Notes: generated by a model from the sequence alone, not told the origin. Shown: positions 28,803 through 39,169, numbered from the stretch's first letter. The stretch: DNA of 64,000 bases from Virgibacillus ndiopensis (GCF_900187325.1 NZ_FZMZ01000005.1:310001-374000); one strand, 5' to 3'. Program-made: numbers and translations.

Positions 28803-30977
28803 ATGAGTAAAATGCGTGTATATGAATATGCAAAACAAAACAATACGACAAGTAAAGAAGTGATCGGTCACTTAAAATCCTTAAATGTAGAAGTAACAAA
28901 CCATATGTCAACTATTTCAGAGGACGTAAAGGGTAAGTTAGATCAAAAATTTAATTCAAAATCGAAATCACAAGATAATAATAAAAAAGCCGATTCTGGT
29001 AGTAAAAAACCAGCAAATGGACAAAATAATCAACACAAAAATAAACCAAATCCAGATAAAAGACCTGTAAACAAACAAGGGAATAAAGGTACAACAGGAA
29101 ATAACCCAGCGCAAAAATCAAAGCAAAAGAACAACAATCATCGTGGTAATAAACAAAATCATAAAAAAGGTAACAACAATAACAATAAACCAGCGCAAAC
29201 CCAGCAACCTGTTGTTAAAGAAACACCAAAGGAAATTAAATATAGTGGTACATTAACAGTTAGTGAATTAGCAAGTAAACTTAATAAAGAAGCATCAGAA
29301 ATTATTAAGAAGCTTATGTTTTTAGGAGTTATGGCTACGAAAAATCAAGATCTTGATGATGATGCAATTGAGCTTATCTGTGAAGAATTCAATGTAGCTG
29401 TAGAAAAAGAGATAATCTTGGAAGATACCGATTTTGATAAATATAAGCAGCAAGATGATGAAAAGGATTTAGTTGAACGTCCTGCAGTTGTAACAATAAT
29501 GGGACACGTTGACCATGGTAAAACTACACTTTTAGACTCCATTCGTCATACGAAAGTGACAGAAGGGGAAGCAGGCGGGATTACTCAGCATATTGGAGCA
29601 TATCAGGTTGAAAGTAATGGTAAAAAAGTTACGTTCCTTGATACACCAGGGCACGCTGCATTTACTAGTATGCGGTCAAGAGGTGCACAGGTTACCGATA
29701 TTGCAATCTTAGTTGTTGCAGCGGATGATGGTGTTATGCCACAAACTGTAGAGGCTATTAATCATGCAAAAGCAGCAGAGGTTCCTATCATCATAGCTGT
29801 AAACAAAATGGATAAAGAAGGCGCAAATCCTGATCGTGTTATGCAAGAATTAACAGAATATGAACTCGTTCCAGAAGATTGGGGCGGTGATACAATTTTT
29901 GTACAGCTATCGGCTGTTAAGCGTGAAGGTATTGACGATTTATTAGAAATGATTTTACTCGTTTCTGAAGTAGAAGAATTGAAAGCCAATCCAAATAACG
30001 AAGCATTTGGAACAGTAATCGATGCTCAACTTGACAAAGGACGTGGTCCTGTCGCTACATTACTAGTACAAAATGGTACGTTACGTGTTAGTGATTCAAT
30101 AGTTGTTGGAAATACGTTCGGCCGTGTTCGTGCGATGGTTAATGAGTTGGGAAAACGTGTTAAAGAAGCTGGTCCATCTACACCAGTAGAAATTACGGGG
30201 CTGAACGATGTTCCACAAGCAGGAGATCAATTTTTAGTTTTCGCTGATGAGAAAAAAGCCCGTCAAATCGGTGAAGCACGTCAACAAAAGCACATTCAAG
30301 AAAACCGTTCAGAACAAACGAAGGTTAGTCTTGATGATTTATTTGAGCAAATTAAACAAGGTGAAATGAAAGAAATAAATATTATTATTAAAGCAGACGT
30401 TCAAGGCTCTGCTGAAGCAATGGCATCTTCTTTACGTAAAATCGAAGTAGAAGGTGTAAAAATTAAGATTATCCATACTGGTGTCGGTGCAATTACTGAA
30501 TCTGATATTATTTTAGCTTCTGCATCAAATGCAATTGTAGTTGGCTTTAATGTTCGTCCAGATGCTAATGCTAAAAAAGCGGCAGAATCTGAAAAAGTAG
30601 ATGTTCGCTTACATCGCGTAATCTATAAAGTAATCGAAGAAATAGAGGCAGCAATGAAGGGGATGCTTGACCCTGAATTTGAAGAAAAAGTTATTGGGCA
30701 AGCAGAAGTCCGTGAAATCTTTAAAGTATCCCGTATTGGAACAATTGCTGGTAGCTATGTGACAGAAGGTAAAATCACACGAGATTCAGGTGTACGACTG
30801 ATTCGCAATGGTGTGGTACAATTTGAAGGCGAAATTGATGCACTAAAACGTTTCAAAGATGATGTAAAAGAAGTGGCACAAGGTTATGAATGTGGTATAA
30901 CAATTGCAAACTTTAATGATATTAAAGAAGGCGATGTAATTGAAGCGTTTGTTATGGAAGAAATTGAACGTAAATGA
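28803..30977 (+). CDS. infB: Translation initiation factor IF-2
   Basis: IF-2 is the GTPase that brings initiator tRNA to the ribosome. Its 724 residues start with the IF2N subdomain (about 1-50). A long Asn/Lys/Gln-rich linker (about 50-140) follows, with runs such as [11 protein letters not shown] second IF2N segment (about 150-200) precedes the G domain with [11 protein letters not shown] near residue 233, DTPGHAAF and NKMD, and then the beta barrels and the fMet-tRNA-binding C domain. The start follows GGGGGTGAACGT. It overlaps ylxP by four bases. Confidence 0.97.
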   Translation: MSKMRVYEYAKQNNTTSKEVIGHLKSLNVEVTNHMSTISEDVKGKLDQKFNSKSKSQDNNKKADSGSKKPANGQNNQHKNKPNPDKRPVNKQGNKGTTGNNPAQKSKQKNNNHRGNKQNHKKGNNNNNKPAQTQQPVVKETPKEIKYSGTLTVSELASKLNKEASEIIKKLMFLGVMATKNQDLDDDAIELICEEFNVAVEKEIILEDTDFDKYKQQDDEKDLVERPAVVTIMGHVDHGKTTLLDSIRHTKVTEGEAGGITQHIGAYQVESNGKKVTFLDTPGHAAFTSMRSRGAQVTDIAILVVAADDGVMPQTVEAINHAKAAEVPIIIAVNKMDKEGANPDRVMQELTEYELVPEDWGGDTIFVQLSAVKREGIDDLLEMILLVSEVEELKANPNNEAFGTVIDAQLDKGRGPVATLLVQNGTLRVSDSIVVGNTFGRVRAMVNELGKRVKEAGPSTPVEITGLNDVPQAGDQFLVFADEKKARQIGEARQQKHIQENRSEQTKVSLDDLFEQIKQGEMKEINIIIKADVQGSAEAMASSLRKIEVEGVKIKIIHTGVGAITESDIILASASNAIVVGFNVRPDANAKKAAESEKVDVRLHRVIYKVIEEIEAAMKGMLDPEFEEKVIGQAEVREIFKVSRIGTIAGSYVTEGKITRDSGVRLIRNGVVQFEGEIDALKRFKDDVKEVAQGYECGITIANFNDIKEGDVIEAFVMEEIERK

Positions 30978-31252
30978 TTATCTATGCTGAAGTAGAATGT
31001 ATGCTTTATGATGGACATTCACTAAAAGCTAAGCGTTCTGTTATAAAGCGAATGCTGGCAAAACTACGGAATGATTTCAATGTTGCTGTAACGGAATTGG
31101 ATTATCATGACTTGTGGCAGCGGACAAAGGTAGGTATTGTCACCATTTCAAACGATAAAAATCATGCAGAACAAGTAATTCAAGAGGTTCTAAGGATTAT
31201 GGATACATTTCCTGAATTAGAGCGTACCATTACAAACGTGGAGCATTTGTAA
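30974..31252 (+). CDS. ylxP: DUF503 protein YlxP
   Basis: This 92-residue protein belongs to the DUF503 (YlxP) family found between infB and rbfA across Firmicutes. The conserved part reads [22 protein letters not shown] near residues 17-38 and VGIVTISND near 55. Its start lies inside the end of infB (ATG-A overlap), so it is probably translated by coupling. Function is unknown; position suggests a role in ribosome biogenesis. Confidence 0.9.
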   Translation: MIIYAEVECMLYDGHSLKAKRSVIKRMLAKLRNDFNVAVTELDYHDLWQRTKVGIVTISNDKNHAEQVIQEVLRIMDTFPELERTITNVEHL

Positions 31253-31383
31253 TGTTGTAACAAAAATTAGAGGGTAGTTGGAGAAAGTGAAATTTGTAAA
31301 CTCGATTATTTCACCCAATCCGACTTCTGATCTCTGGCAACTAGAAGAATGAGTTGGCGTTTTTCTTAATATGAGGTGATTAT

Positions 31384-31728
31384 ATGAGTGATTTACGAGC
31401 AAACAGAGTAGCAGAACAAATGAAGAAGGAACTTGGTGAAATTCTTACTCGAAAGATAAAAGATCCACGAGTAGGTTTTGTTACCGTCACAGATGTTGAG
31501 GTGACCGGTGACTTACAACAAGCAAAAATATTTATCTCTGTTTTAGGCGATGACCAACAAAAGCATGATACGCTTGTTGGTTTAGCCAAGGCGAAGGGAT
31601 TTATTCGTTCAGAAGTTGGGCAACGTATTCGCTTACGTAAAACGCCTGAACTAACGTTTGAATTTGATGAAGCGTATGAATATGGCAATCGTATTGAAAC
31701 CATTTTACGTGATTTAAACAACAAATAA
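31384..31728 (+). CDS. rbfA: Ribosome-binding factor A
   Basis: RbfA is a small KH-type factor that matures the 5' end of 16S rRNA and helps cold adaptation. It has 114 residues with the conserved [16 protein letters not shown] opening, [24 protein letters not shown] in the KH fold, and [14 protein letters not shown]. The ATG follows ATGAGGTGATTAT. The 131-base gap from ylxP has no gene. A terminator follows. Confidence 0.95.
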   Translation: MSDLRANRVAEQMKKELGEILTRKIKDPRVGFVTVTDVEVTGDLQQAKIFISVLGDDQQKHDTLVGLAKAKGFIRSEVGQRIRLRKTPELTFEFDEAYEYGNRIETILRDLNNK

Positions 31729-31748
31729 TGAACGGGTAAATACACGGG

Positions 31749-31784
31749 AATCTGACTCAAGGTAGCAATGGGTCAGATTTTTCC
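31749..31784 (+). terminator. Terminator after rbfA
   Basis: AATCTGAC at 31749-31756 pairs with GTCAGATT at 31772-31779, followed by TTTTCC. It probably divides the rimP-rbfA operon from truB-ribC. The interval 31785-31935 after it is somewhat richer in G+C, with a weak stem GGGCAA (31851-31856) and TTGCCC (31880-31885), and has no gene. Confidence 0.7.
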
Positions 31785-31951
31785 TTGTACTTGTTTATTA
31801 ATAAAATTTTCAAAAGCGTTAGCACCGTTTAACCTCGCTAGACTGTCAGTGGGCAATTCAAGCACTAAAAAACAATCGCTTGCCCCTTAACTAATGCTTT
31901 GCGTAGCAGGTCTTGTCCGGTTCGCTTTTGTACATTGGAGGCCCGAATGTT

Positions 31952-32845
31952 ATGGATGGTATTTTACCGTTATGGAAGCCAAAAGGTATGACATCTCATG
32001 ATTGTGTTTTTAGAATTAGAAAATTATTACATACTAAAAAAGTTGGTCATACAGGCACGCTTGACCCTGAAGTGGAGGGGGTTCTTCCAATTTGTGTTGG
32101 ACAAGCTACAAAAATTGTTCCTTTTTTAACGAATACGAAAAAAACGTACATAGCTGAAGTCACATTAGGTACAGCCACAGATACGGAAGATGCTCATGGA
32201 TCAATTGTGGAACAAAAACCGGTGACAAGGCCACCAATGAAACAGGATATTGTTGATGTATTAAAATCTTTTAAAGGCGTTATAACACAAATTCCACCAA
32301 TGTATTCTGCGGTAAAAGTTAATGGTAAAAAGCTTTATGAATATGCAAGAGTTAACCAAACCGTAGAACGTCCGAAAAGACAAGTCACTATTTTTGAGAT
32401 AGAATTAATAGAGCAACAAAATAACAATTCTTTTAAGGTAAAGGTAATCTGCTCAAAGGGTACATATATCAGGACATTATGTGTTGATATCGGAGCAAGA
32501 ATAGGATATCCTGCACATATGTCAGATTTAATCAGAACAGAAACGGGTTCTTTTATGAAAGAGGATACGTATACGTTTAACGAAATTGAACGAGCTGTTG
32601 AATCAGAACAACAGGATAATATACTTTTGCCTATTTCAAGTGGGCTTACTCATCTAGATCGGTTAATGGTAAGTGAGGAACTCAAGGAAAAAGTGTTGAA
32701 TGGACAAAAGTTAGTTAAACCGGATAAAAGGTTCACGACCGATCCGTTTGTTATCATGTACGATGATCAAGTATTAGCAATCTATCAAACACATCCTGAA
32801 AAAGACGATCAGATTAAGCCAGTTCGTGTTTTTCAAGTTGGATAA
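31952..32845 (+). CDS. truB: tRNA pseudouridine-55 synthase
   Basis: TruB makes pseudouridine 55 in the T loop of tRNAs. With ATG at 31952 it has 297 residues. TTGGAGG at 31936-31942 fits this start; the frame could extend to 31913 but without ribosome binding site support. The catalytic Asp lies in KVGHTGTLDPEVEGVLP near residue 37. SKGTYIRTLCVDIG, near residue 170, is the other conserved block. It is followed by ribC, as in B. subtilis. Confidence 0.95.
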   Translation: MDGILPLWKPKGMTSHDCVFRIRKLLHTKKVGHTGTLDPEVEGVLPICVGQATKIVPFLTNTKKTYIAEVTLGTATDTEDAHGSIVEQKPVTRPPMKQDIVDVLKSFKGVITQIPPMYSAVKVNGKKLYEYARVNQTVERPKRQVTIFEIELIEQQNNNSFKVKVICSKGTYIRTLCVDIGARIGYPAHMSDLIRTETGSFMKEDTYTFNEIERAVESEQQDNILLPISSGLTHLDRLMVSEELKEKVLNGQKLVKPDKRFTTDPFVIMYDDQVLAIYQTHPEKDDQIKPVRVFQVG

Positions 32846-32867
32846 GAAAAGTGTAGGTGATTAAAAC

Positions 32868-33806
32868 GTGCGTACGATTGAATTAACATATCCCCATACA
32901 TTAGTTTTGGAGGAACTTCCAAAGACAGTTGCTGCTATTGGCTTTTTTGATGGAATACATAAAGGACATCAAAAGGTTATTCAAACAGCTGTTGATGAGG
33001 CAAAGAACAAAAATATGGAAAGTGCGGTAATTACATTTCACCCACATCCATCAGTTGTTTTAAAGAAAGACGTTCAACATGTAAGGTACATTACACCACT
33101 TAGAGAAAAACAGGAAATTTTGCAGCAAATGCAAGTTGACCGATTGTATATTATTAATTTTAATCAAGAATTGTCCACATTGTCGCCACAAGATTTTATT
33201 GACCATTTTATAATTGGGCTAAATATTCATCATTTAGTTGCGGGATTCGATTACTCATATGGTCATAAAGGAAAGGGAAACATGAAAGTAATTGGCGACC
33301 ACGCAAAGGGAGCGTTTTCCTATTCGATAATTGATAAAGTTGAATTAGACAACGAGAAAGTAAGTTCTACTAAGATCAGAGAGCTGCTTAAAAATGGAGA
33401 AGTAGAAGCTACAAATGAGTTATTAGATAGACCGCTTTCTATTTATGGGATCGTAGTAGACGGAGATAAGCGTGGAAGAACAATTGGTTATCCAACAGCT
33501 AATTTGCGTATTGATCCAAATGCATTGTTGCCCAAAATTGGGGTATATGCCGTCAAAGTTTTGTACAAAAATGAAGTATATGAAGGTATGGCTAATTTAG
33601 GTGTTAATCCTACTTTTAAATCAGGTGTTGTAGAACCTTCTATAGAAGTAAATATTTTTGATTACAATAACGATTTGTATGGGGAAGAACTTAAGCTTGA
33701 ATGGCATAAGTACATTCGTGATGAGAAGAAGTTTAACAGCGTTGAAGAGCTTGTTGAAGAAATTAGTAATGATGAAGCAAAAATCCGTCGTTATTTTTCC
33801 AAGTAA
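32868..33806 (+). CDS. ribC: Bifunctional riboflavin kinase/FAD synthetase
   Basis: This enzyme (RibC of B. subtilis, RibF elsewhere) makes FMN and then FAD from riboflavin. In 312 residues the N-terminal FMN adenylyltransferase domain has GFFDGIHKGHQKVIQ near residue 26 and SSTKIRELL near residue 167. The C-terminal flavokinase domain has GRTIGYPTANL near 205 and EVNIFDYNNDLYG. GTG start at 32868 behind GTAGGTGATT. No FMN riboswitch is visible upstream. Confidence 0.95.
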   Translation: MRTIELTYPHTLVLEELPKTVAAIGFFDGIHKGHQKVIQTAVDEAKNKNMESAVITFHPHPSVVLKKDVQHVRYITPLREKQEILQQMQVDRLYIINFNQELSTLSPQDFIDHFIIGLNIHHLVAGFDYSYGHKGKGNMKVIGDHAKGAFSYSIIDKVELDNEKVSSTKIRELLKNGEVEATNELLDRPLSIYGIVVDGDKRGRTIGYPTANLRIDPNALLPKIGVYAVKVLYKNEVYEGMANLGVNPTFKSGVVEPSIEVNIFDYNNDLYGEELKLEWHKYIRDEKKFNSVEELVEEISNDEAKIRRYFSK

Positions 33807-33944
33807 TATATATTTATACTAATGGCTTTTTTGATAGGTTGTCACTTTTTACAGAATGTAAGTTAATGTTAGAGCTACCGTTCCGGATATAGATTCAGCA
33901 TTGAAAAAGCTACTATCTTTTTGGAAATTGTCATACTAAAAAAC

Positions 33945-33973
33945 TTGCAATTTATGTTGAAAAGATGTATTCT
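33945..33973 (+). promoter_or_regulatory. Candidate promoter for rpsO
   Basis: TTGCAA at 33945-33950, a 17-base spacer and TATTCT at 33968-33973 form a plausible sigma-A promoter. It would give an rpsO leader of about 80 bases that contains the hairpin described next. Confidence 0.5.
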
Positions 33974-33992
33974 TAACAACGTAAAACCTTCG

Positions 33993-34024
33993 CTTGGCAA
34001 ATCGAAACTCCGACGTTTGCTAGG
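33993..34024 (+). promoter_or_regulatory. Candidate S15 autoregulatory leader
   Basis: CTTGGCAAA at 33993-34001 pairs with TTTGCTAGG at 34016-34024 (with G-U pairs), continuing inward as TCG with CGA. It lies 25 bases before the rpsO ribosome binding site. S15 represses its own mRNA through leader structures in several bacteria, including Geobacillus. I cannot confirm that this is the same fold, so the call rests on position and stem only. Confidence 0.4.
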
Positions 34025-34062
34025 GGAATGGGGATATGAACAACTAATAGGAGGTGAACAGG

Positions 34063-34332
34063 ATGGCAATCACAAAAGAACGTAAAAATGAACTTATTAA
34101 TGAATACAAAGTTCATGATAATGACACTGGTTCTCCAGAAGTACAAATCGCTGTCCTTACAGAGGAAATCACAACATTAAATGAACATTTACGAGTTCAT
34201 AAAAAGGATCATCATTCACGTCGTGGTCTTTTGAAAATGGTTGGTAAACGTCGTAATTTACTTAACTATTTACGTAACAAAGACGTTACACGTTATCGTG
34301 ATCTAATTAAAAAACTTGGTTTACGTAGATAA
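34063..34332 (+). CDS. rpsO: 30S ribosomal protein S15
   Basis: S15 binds the central domain of 16S rRNA early in assembly. With ATG at 34063 it has 89 residues, the universal length. AGGAGGTGA at 34049-34057 fits this start rather than a further upstream frame. The conserved [35 protein letters not shown] and [21 protein letters not shown] are all present. A strong terminator follows, then pnp, the standard order. Confidence 0.97.
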   Translation: MAITKERKNELINEYKVHDNDTGSPEVQIAVLTEEITTLNEHLRVHKKDHHSRRGLLKMVGKRRNLLNYLRNKDVTRYRDLIKKLGLRR

Positions 34333-34340
34333 CCTTGGAA

Positions 34341-34367
34341 AAAGCGGGAGTAATCCCGCTTTTTTTA
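34341..34367 (+). terminator. Terminator after rpsO
   Basis: AAAGCGGGA at 34341-34349 pairs with TCCCGCTTT at 34354-34362, followed by T to 34367. The remaining 170 bases up to pnp hold no gene and no promoter I would defend. Confidence 0.9.
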
Positions 34368-34538
34368 TACTTTTAAGATAATGAATTGTGAATCTTGGAT
34401 AAAATGTGGTAACGATGTTAAGCTTCGTCACTGGGCAAGAGCGTACACTTTTGAATTTTTTAATACATAAAATTTACTTTTCAGCCTATTAACTATAAAA
34501 TGAGAGATAGAATGTTATTGAAAGGAGTACTACAACTA

Positions 34539-36653
34539 ATGGCAGATGAAAAACAAGTCTTCTCCACAGATATTGCTGGTAAAAAATTTATTGTAGAAAT
34601 TGGAGAACTAGCTAAACAAGCTAATGGAGCTTGTATGATAAGATATGGAGACACATCCGTGTTGTCCGTTGCAACGGCATCAAAGGAACCAAAGGATTTA
34701 CCGTTCTTTCCTTTGACAGTTAATTATGAAGAACGATTATATGCTGTAGGTAAAATACCTGGAGGGTTTATCAAACGTGAAGGAAGACCAAGTGAAAAAG
34801 CAATACTTGCATCACGTTTAATTGATAGACCAATCCGTCCACTTTTCCCAGATGGTTTTCGAAACGAAGTACAAGTAATTAGTACTGTTATGAGTGTAGA
34901 TCAAGATTGTTCAACAGAAATTGCTGCAATGATTGGTTCCTCAATCGCTTTAAGCGTTTCAGACATTCCGTTCGAAGAACCAATTGCAGGTGTTCATGTT
35001 GGACGAGTTGATGGAGAGTTTATAATTAATCCAACAGTTGAGCAAGAAGAGAAAAGCGATATTGATTTAACAGTTGCCGGAACAAAAGATGCAATTAATA
35101 TGGTAGAGGCCGGTGCACAGGAAATTCCTGAAGAAGATATGCTTGAGGCAATTATGTTCGGACATCAGGAAATTACTCGTCTAGTTGCTTTTCAAGAGGA
35201 AATTGTTGCAGCGATTGGACAGGCAAAATCAGATGTGATTTTATTCGAGCCTGACCAAGAATTGACTACAAAAGTGGAGAATGAAGCAAAAGAAAAATTA
35301 GTTGCTGCAATACAAGTACAAGAAAAACATGCTAGAGAAGATGCAATTGATGCTGTTAAAGAAGAAATCGTTGCATTGTATGAAGAACAAGAAGATGATG
35401 TTGTAAAGCAAGTAAAATCAATTTTGGATAAAATGGTAAAAGAGGAAGTTCGTCGCTTAATTACAAAAGAAAAAGTACGTCCAGACGGTCGTAAAATCGA
35501 TGATATTCGTCCTTTATCATCACGTGTCGGCGTATTGCCTAGAACACATGGATCTGGTTTATTTACACGTGGCCAAACGCAAGCATTAAGCATCTGTACA
35601 CTTGGAGCATTAGGTGATGTACAGATATTAGATGGGTTAGATTTAGAAGAGTCTAAACGTTTTATGCATCATTATAATTTCCCACAATATAGTGTTGGTG
35701 CTACTGGCCCAATCCGTGGACCAGGTCGACGTGAAATTGGACATGGAGCACTTGGGGAACGAGCGCTTGAAAAAGTTATACCGTCAGACAAGGTTTTCCC
35801 TTATACAATTCGTCTTGTGTCTGAAGTGTTGGAGTCAAATGGATCTACATCACAGGCAAGTATCTGCGCAAGTACATTAGCAATGATGGATGCAGGTGTT
35901 CCAATTAAGGCGCCAGTAGCAGGTATTGCAATGGGTCTTGTTAAATCCGGAGACGATTATACGATTTTAACAGATATTCAAGGTATGGAAGATGCGTTAG
36001 GTGATATGGACTTTAAGGTGGCTGGAACAGCACAAGGTGTTACCGCGTTACAAATGGATATCAAAATTGACGGGTTATCAAGAGAAATTTTATCTGAAGC
36101 ATTAACACAGGCTAAAAAAGGTCGTATGCAAATTTTAGATTCTATGCTTGCAACAATTAAGGAACCTAAAACAGAATTATCACAATATGCACCAAAAATT
36201 TTAACTATGAAGATTAATCCTGATAAAATCCGTGATGTAATTGGACCAAGTGGTAAACAAATTAATCAGATTATTGATGAGACTGGTGTAAAAATAGATA
36301 TTGAACAAGATGGTAATGTATTTATTTCCTCAACAGATTCTATAATGAATGAGAAAGCAAAACAAATTATTGGGGACCTTGTTAGGGAAGTTGAAGTTGG
36401 TCAAATGTACTTAGGAACGGTTAAGCGAATCGAAAAATTTGGGGCATTCGTTGAATTGTTTAAAGGTAAAGATGGTTTGGTTCACATATCCGAACTAGCT
36501 GAAGAACGAACAAATAAAGTGGAAGATGTCGTTTCAATTGGTGATCAAATAATGGTTAAAGTTAAGGAAATTGATCATCAAGGTAGAGTTAACCTTTCAC
36601 GAAAAGCGGTATTGAAGGAACAAAAGGAAAAAAGCGAACAAACTAAATCTTAA
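34539..36653 (+). CDS. pnp: Polynucleotide phosphorylase
   Basis: PNPase degrades RNA 3' to 5' using phosphate. With ATG at 34539 the protein has 704 residues, close to the 705 of B. subtilis. AAAGGAG at 34521-34527 lies 11 bases before it; upstream in-frame starts at 34500 or 34512 are less likely. Two RNase PH domains (about 10-230 and 310-545), a KH domain with [11 protein letters not shown] near 568, and a C-terminal S1 domain with [15 protein letters not shown] near 627 follow the family order. Confidence 0.97.
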   Translation: MADEKQVFSTDIAGKKFIVEIGELAKQANGACMIRYGDTSVLSVATASKEPKDLPFFPLTVNYEERLYAVGKIPGGFIKREGRPSEKAILASRLIDRPIRPLFPDGFRNEVQVISTVMSVDQDCSTEIAAMIGSSIALSVSDIPFEEPIAGVHVGRVDGEFIINPTVEQEEKSDIDLTVAGTKDAINMVEAGAQEIPEEDMLEAIMFGHQEITRLVAFQEEIVAAIGQAKSDVILFEPDQELTTKVENEAKEKLVAAIQVQEKHAREDAIDAVKEEIVALYEEQEDDVVKQVKSILDKMVKEEVRRLITKEKVRPDGRKIDDIRPLSSRVGVLPRTHGSGLFTRGQTQALSICTLGALGDVQILDGLDLEESKRFMHHYNFPQYSVGATGPIRGPGRREIGHGALGERALEKVIPSDKVFPYTIRLVSEVLESNGSTSQASICASTLAMMDAGVPIKAPVAGIAMGLVKSGDDYTILTDIQGMEDALGDMDFKVAGTAQGVTALQMDIKIDGLSREILSEALTQAKKGRMQILDSMLATIKEPKTELSQYAPKILTMKINPDKIRDVIGPSGKQINQIIDETGVKIDIEQDGNVFISSTDSIMNEKAKQIIGDLVREVEVGQMYLGTVKRIEKFGAFVELFKGKDGLVHISELAEERTNKVEDVVSIGDQIMVKVKEIDHQGRVNLSRKAVLKEQKEKSEQTKS

Positions 36654-36671
36654 TATGAAAAACAAAGAAAC

Positions 36672-36700
36672 AAGAAGCTGGAAAACCAGTTTCTTTTTTT
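36672..36700 (+). terminator. Terminator after pnp
   Basis: AAGAAGCTGG at 36672-36681 pairs with CCAGTTTCTT at 36686-36695 (one G-U) around AAAA, followed by T. This is a strong intrinsic terminator. Confidence 0.9.
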
Positions 36701-36702
36701 AT

Positions 36703-36717
36703 TGGTTATAATAACCA
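36703..36717. repeat. Perfect 15-base palindrome between pnp and ylxY
   Basis: TGGTTAT at 36703-36709 and ATAACCA at 36711-36717 are exact inverted copies around a central A. The site contains TATAAT and lies just after the pnp terminator, 119 bases before ylxY. It could be an operator; no matching regulator is identified. Confidence 0.4.
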
Positions 36718-36835
36718 TGGAATCGGCTAATTTACTGACTCTTTTCGAACGTAAGTATCCTTAATATCGTGGCAAACGTTTTTATAAGCATATCTTGTCC
36801 TCATTTTTCATATATGTGAATGAGGAGGGATATGT

Positions 36836-37789
36836 ATGTACCGTTATCGTATTGTACATATTATTGTTTTTATAATTATTGTAGCAATATCGTTTAATAA
36901 TGATTACAATCCATTTATTGTAAATGATGTGAAAACATTTTCGAACTCCATCGAAAATGTGAGCAAACAAGAAGATGTTTTATATAAAGAAATAAAGCAA
37001 AAAAGTTCCGAGTTTGCTGTATCTCCTCAAAATGCGGTAATTGATGAGATTTGGAAAAAAACTCCCGGTCGTAATGGGAGGAAAGTAAATATTAATAAAT
37101 CATACCAACAAATGAAAGAAAAGGGTGTATTTGATAAATCATTACTTGTTTACGACCAGGTTCCTCCAAAAGTTACAATGGAAGACCTGCCGCCTGCACC
37201 TATATATCGCGGACACCCTGAAAAACAAATGGTTGCATTTTTAATAAATGTTTCCTGGGGTACAGAGTACATCCCGAATATTTTAAAAACATTAAAGGAA
37301 CAAGAAGTAAAGGCTACATTTTTCATTGAGGGCAAATGGGCTAAGGATAACGCTGATTTGGTTAAAATGATAGATGAACAGGGTCATACCATTGGAAATC
37401 ATGCCTACAATCATCCAGCAATGGAACGCTTATCAAATAAGGAAATAAGGGAACAAATAGAACAAACAAATGATATAATCAAAGCGATTACTGGTAAAAC
37501 GCCAAAATGGTTTGCTCCACCGAGTGGGGGCTTTAACGATCAAGTAGTAAAAATAGCAGATGAATTAAATATGGAGACAATTCTTTGGAGTGTAGATACG
37601 ATTGATTGGAAGAATCCAACTGTTTCTGTTATGATGAACCGAGTAATGAGCAAAATTCATCCAGGTGCCATGGTCTTAATGCATCCAACAAATTCAATTG
37701 CACAGGGATTAAAACCTTTAATCCAAAACATAAAGAAAAAGGGATATAGAATAGGTACGGTTGATAGTTTGCTTACTGAGGAAAGATAA
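36836..37789 (+). CDS. ylxY: YlxY-type polysaccharide deacetylase-like protein
   Basis: This 317-residue protein has an N-terminal membrane anchor or signal (about residues 5-21), a linker, and a NodB-type domain from about residue 125. Motif 2 (GNHAYNHPAM) keeps both metal-binding His residues. Motif 1, normally TFDDGP, reads FLINVSWG, so the catalytic Asp pair is missing. This replacement appears characteristic of YlxY proteins and suggests a non-catalytic or altered function. The ATG at 36836 follows GAGGAGGGA. Its position between pnp and mlpA is standard. Confidence 0.88.
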   Translation: MYRYRIVHIIVFIIIVAISFNNDYNPFIVNDVKTFSNSIENVSKQEDVLYKEIKQKSSEFAVSPQNAVIDEIWKKTPGRNGRKVNINKSYQQMKEKGVFDKSLLVYDQVPPKVTMEDLPPAPIYRGHPEKQMVAFLINVSWGTEYIPNILKTLKEQEVKATFFIEGKWAKDNADLVKMIDEQGHTIGNHAYNHPAMERLSNKEIREQIEQTNDIIKAITGKTPKWFAPPSGGFNDQVVKIADELNMETILWSVDTIDWKNPTVSVMMNRVMSKIHPGAMVLMHPTNSIAQGLKPLIQNIKKKGYRIGTVDSLLTEER

Positions 37790-37892
37790 AAAATAAACGG
37801 AATCGCTAATTTAGATGTTCTAGAGCAGGGCATGGTTCATTATGTAATTTTAGTTATTTCACAGTATAGTTAAATTTTGGGAGGACAACTAA

Positions 37893-39116
37893 TTGATTGA
37901 AAAACATACAAGTAAAAACGGACTTAGAATTGTTTTAGAGACAATACCGGCAGTAAGATCAGTCACAATTGGAATATGGGTTTTAACTGGTTCACGTAAT
38001 GAGACACAGCTGGATAATGGTATCTCACATTTTATTGAGCATATGTTTTTTAAAGGTACCAAATCAAGATCTGCGAAAGACATAGCTGAAGCATTTGATG
38101 CTATAGGTGGTCAAGTCAACGCGTTTACCTCTAAAGAATACACTTGCTTTTATGCAAAAGTACTTGATACACATAAAGAATTAGCTTTAGATATTTTAGC
38201 AGATATGTTTTTTCATTCATCATTTGATGAAGAAGAAATGGAACGGGAGAAAAAAGTCGTTTTAGAAGAAATAAAAATGTATGAGGATACTCCTGATGAT
38301 ATTGTTCATGATTTGTTGGCACGTGCAGCATATGGTGAGCATCCTTTAGGATACCCGATTTTAGGTACTGAGGAACATTTAAAAGGCTTCAAACCAGATA
38401 CTTTACGTAATTATATTTCTCAATGTTATACACCTGAAAATGTTGTTGTATCGATTGCCGGTAATGTTGATCATACATTTATTAATAAAGTCGAAAACTA
38501 TTTTGGCACATACGAATCGAATAATCGCCGTGAAGAAATTAGTAAACCAATTTTCTTGGCAAATAATATTGAAAGAAATAAAGATACTGAACAAGCTCAT
38601 TTATGTTTAGGTTATGAAGGTTTTCCGGTTGGTGATGAATACACATACAGTTTAGTAATTATGAATAACGTGCTTGGTGGAAGTATGAGTTCAAGACTGT
38701 TTCAAGATGTGAGGGAAAACAAAGGGTTAGCGTATTCCGTATTTTCTTATCATTCCTCATTTCTGGACAATGGGTTATTAACTATCTACGCTGGAACTGG
38801 AAAAGAGCAGTTACCACTATTGCAAGATACGATTAAGCAGACTGTGGATACGTTAATTGACCGGGGTCTAACGGATAAAGAGCTAACCAATAGTAAAGAA
38901 CAATTTAAAGGAAACCTTATGCTTAGTTTAGAAAGTACTAGTAGCCGTATGAGTCGAAACGGAAAGAATGAATTATTGTTAAAACGTCATCGTACATTAG
39001 ATGAGATGATTAAAGAAATAGATGCTGTTAATCATGATTCAATTCAATCCGTTATTCAGTCAATTTTTAAACAGCCAGCATCCAAAGCATTAATTGCACC
39101 AAAAGTTGAAGCCTGA
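37893..39116 (+). CDS. mlpA: M16 zinc peptidase MlpA (YmxG)
   Basis: MlpA is a cytosolic M16 peptidase related to mitochondrial processing peptidase. In B. subtilis it affects extracellular protease expression. Its 407 residues carry the inverted zinc motif HFIEH near residue 48, followed by FFKGT, and the distal Glu region around EREKKVVLEEI near 118. The C-terminal half is the matching non-catalytic M16 domain. It starts with TTG at 37893 after GGGAGGAC. A strong terminator follows. Confidence 0.94.
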   Translation: MIEKHTSKNGLRIVLETIPAVRSVTIGIWVLTGSRNETQLDNGISHFIEHMFFKGTKSRSAKDIAEAFDAIGGQVNAFTSKEYTCFYAKVLDTHKELALDILADMFFHSSFDEEEMEREKKVVLEEIKMYEDTPDDIVHDLLARAAYGEHPLGYPILGTEEHLKGFKPDTLRNYISQCYTPENVVVSIAGNVDHTFINKVENYFGTYESNNRREEISKPIFLANNIERNKDTEQAHLCLGYEGFPVGDEYTYSLVIMNNVLGGSMSSRLFQDVRENKGLAYSVFSYHSSFLDNGLLTIYAGTGKEQLPLLQDTIKQTVDTLIDRGLTDKELTNSKEQFKGNLMLSLESTSSRMSRNGKNELLLKRHRTLDEMIKEIDAVNHDSIQSVIQSIFKQPASKALIAPKVEA

Positions 39117-39134
39117 TATTCTTAGTGTATCCAT

Positions 39135-39169
39135 AAATAACCTATGTTTTCAACATAGGTTATTTTTTT
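39135..39169 (+). terminator. Terminator after mlpA
   Basis: AAATAACCTATGTT at 39135-39148 pairs perfectly with AACATAGGTTATTT at 39152-39165 around TTC, followed by more T. The symmetry suggests it could work on both strands. Confidence 0.88.

Noticed and set aside
32846-32867. Possible FMN riboswitch before ribC
   Set aside because: Only 21 bases separate truB and ribC and none of the conserved riboswitch elements appears.
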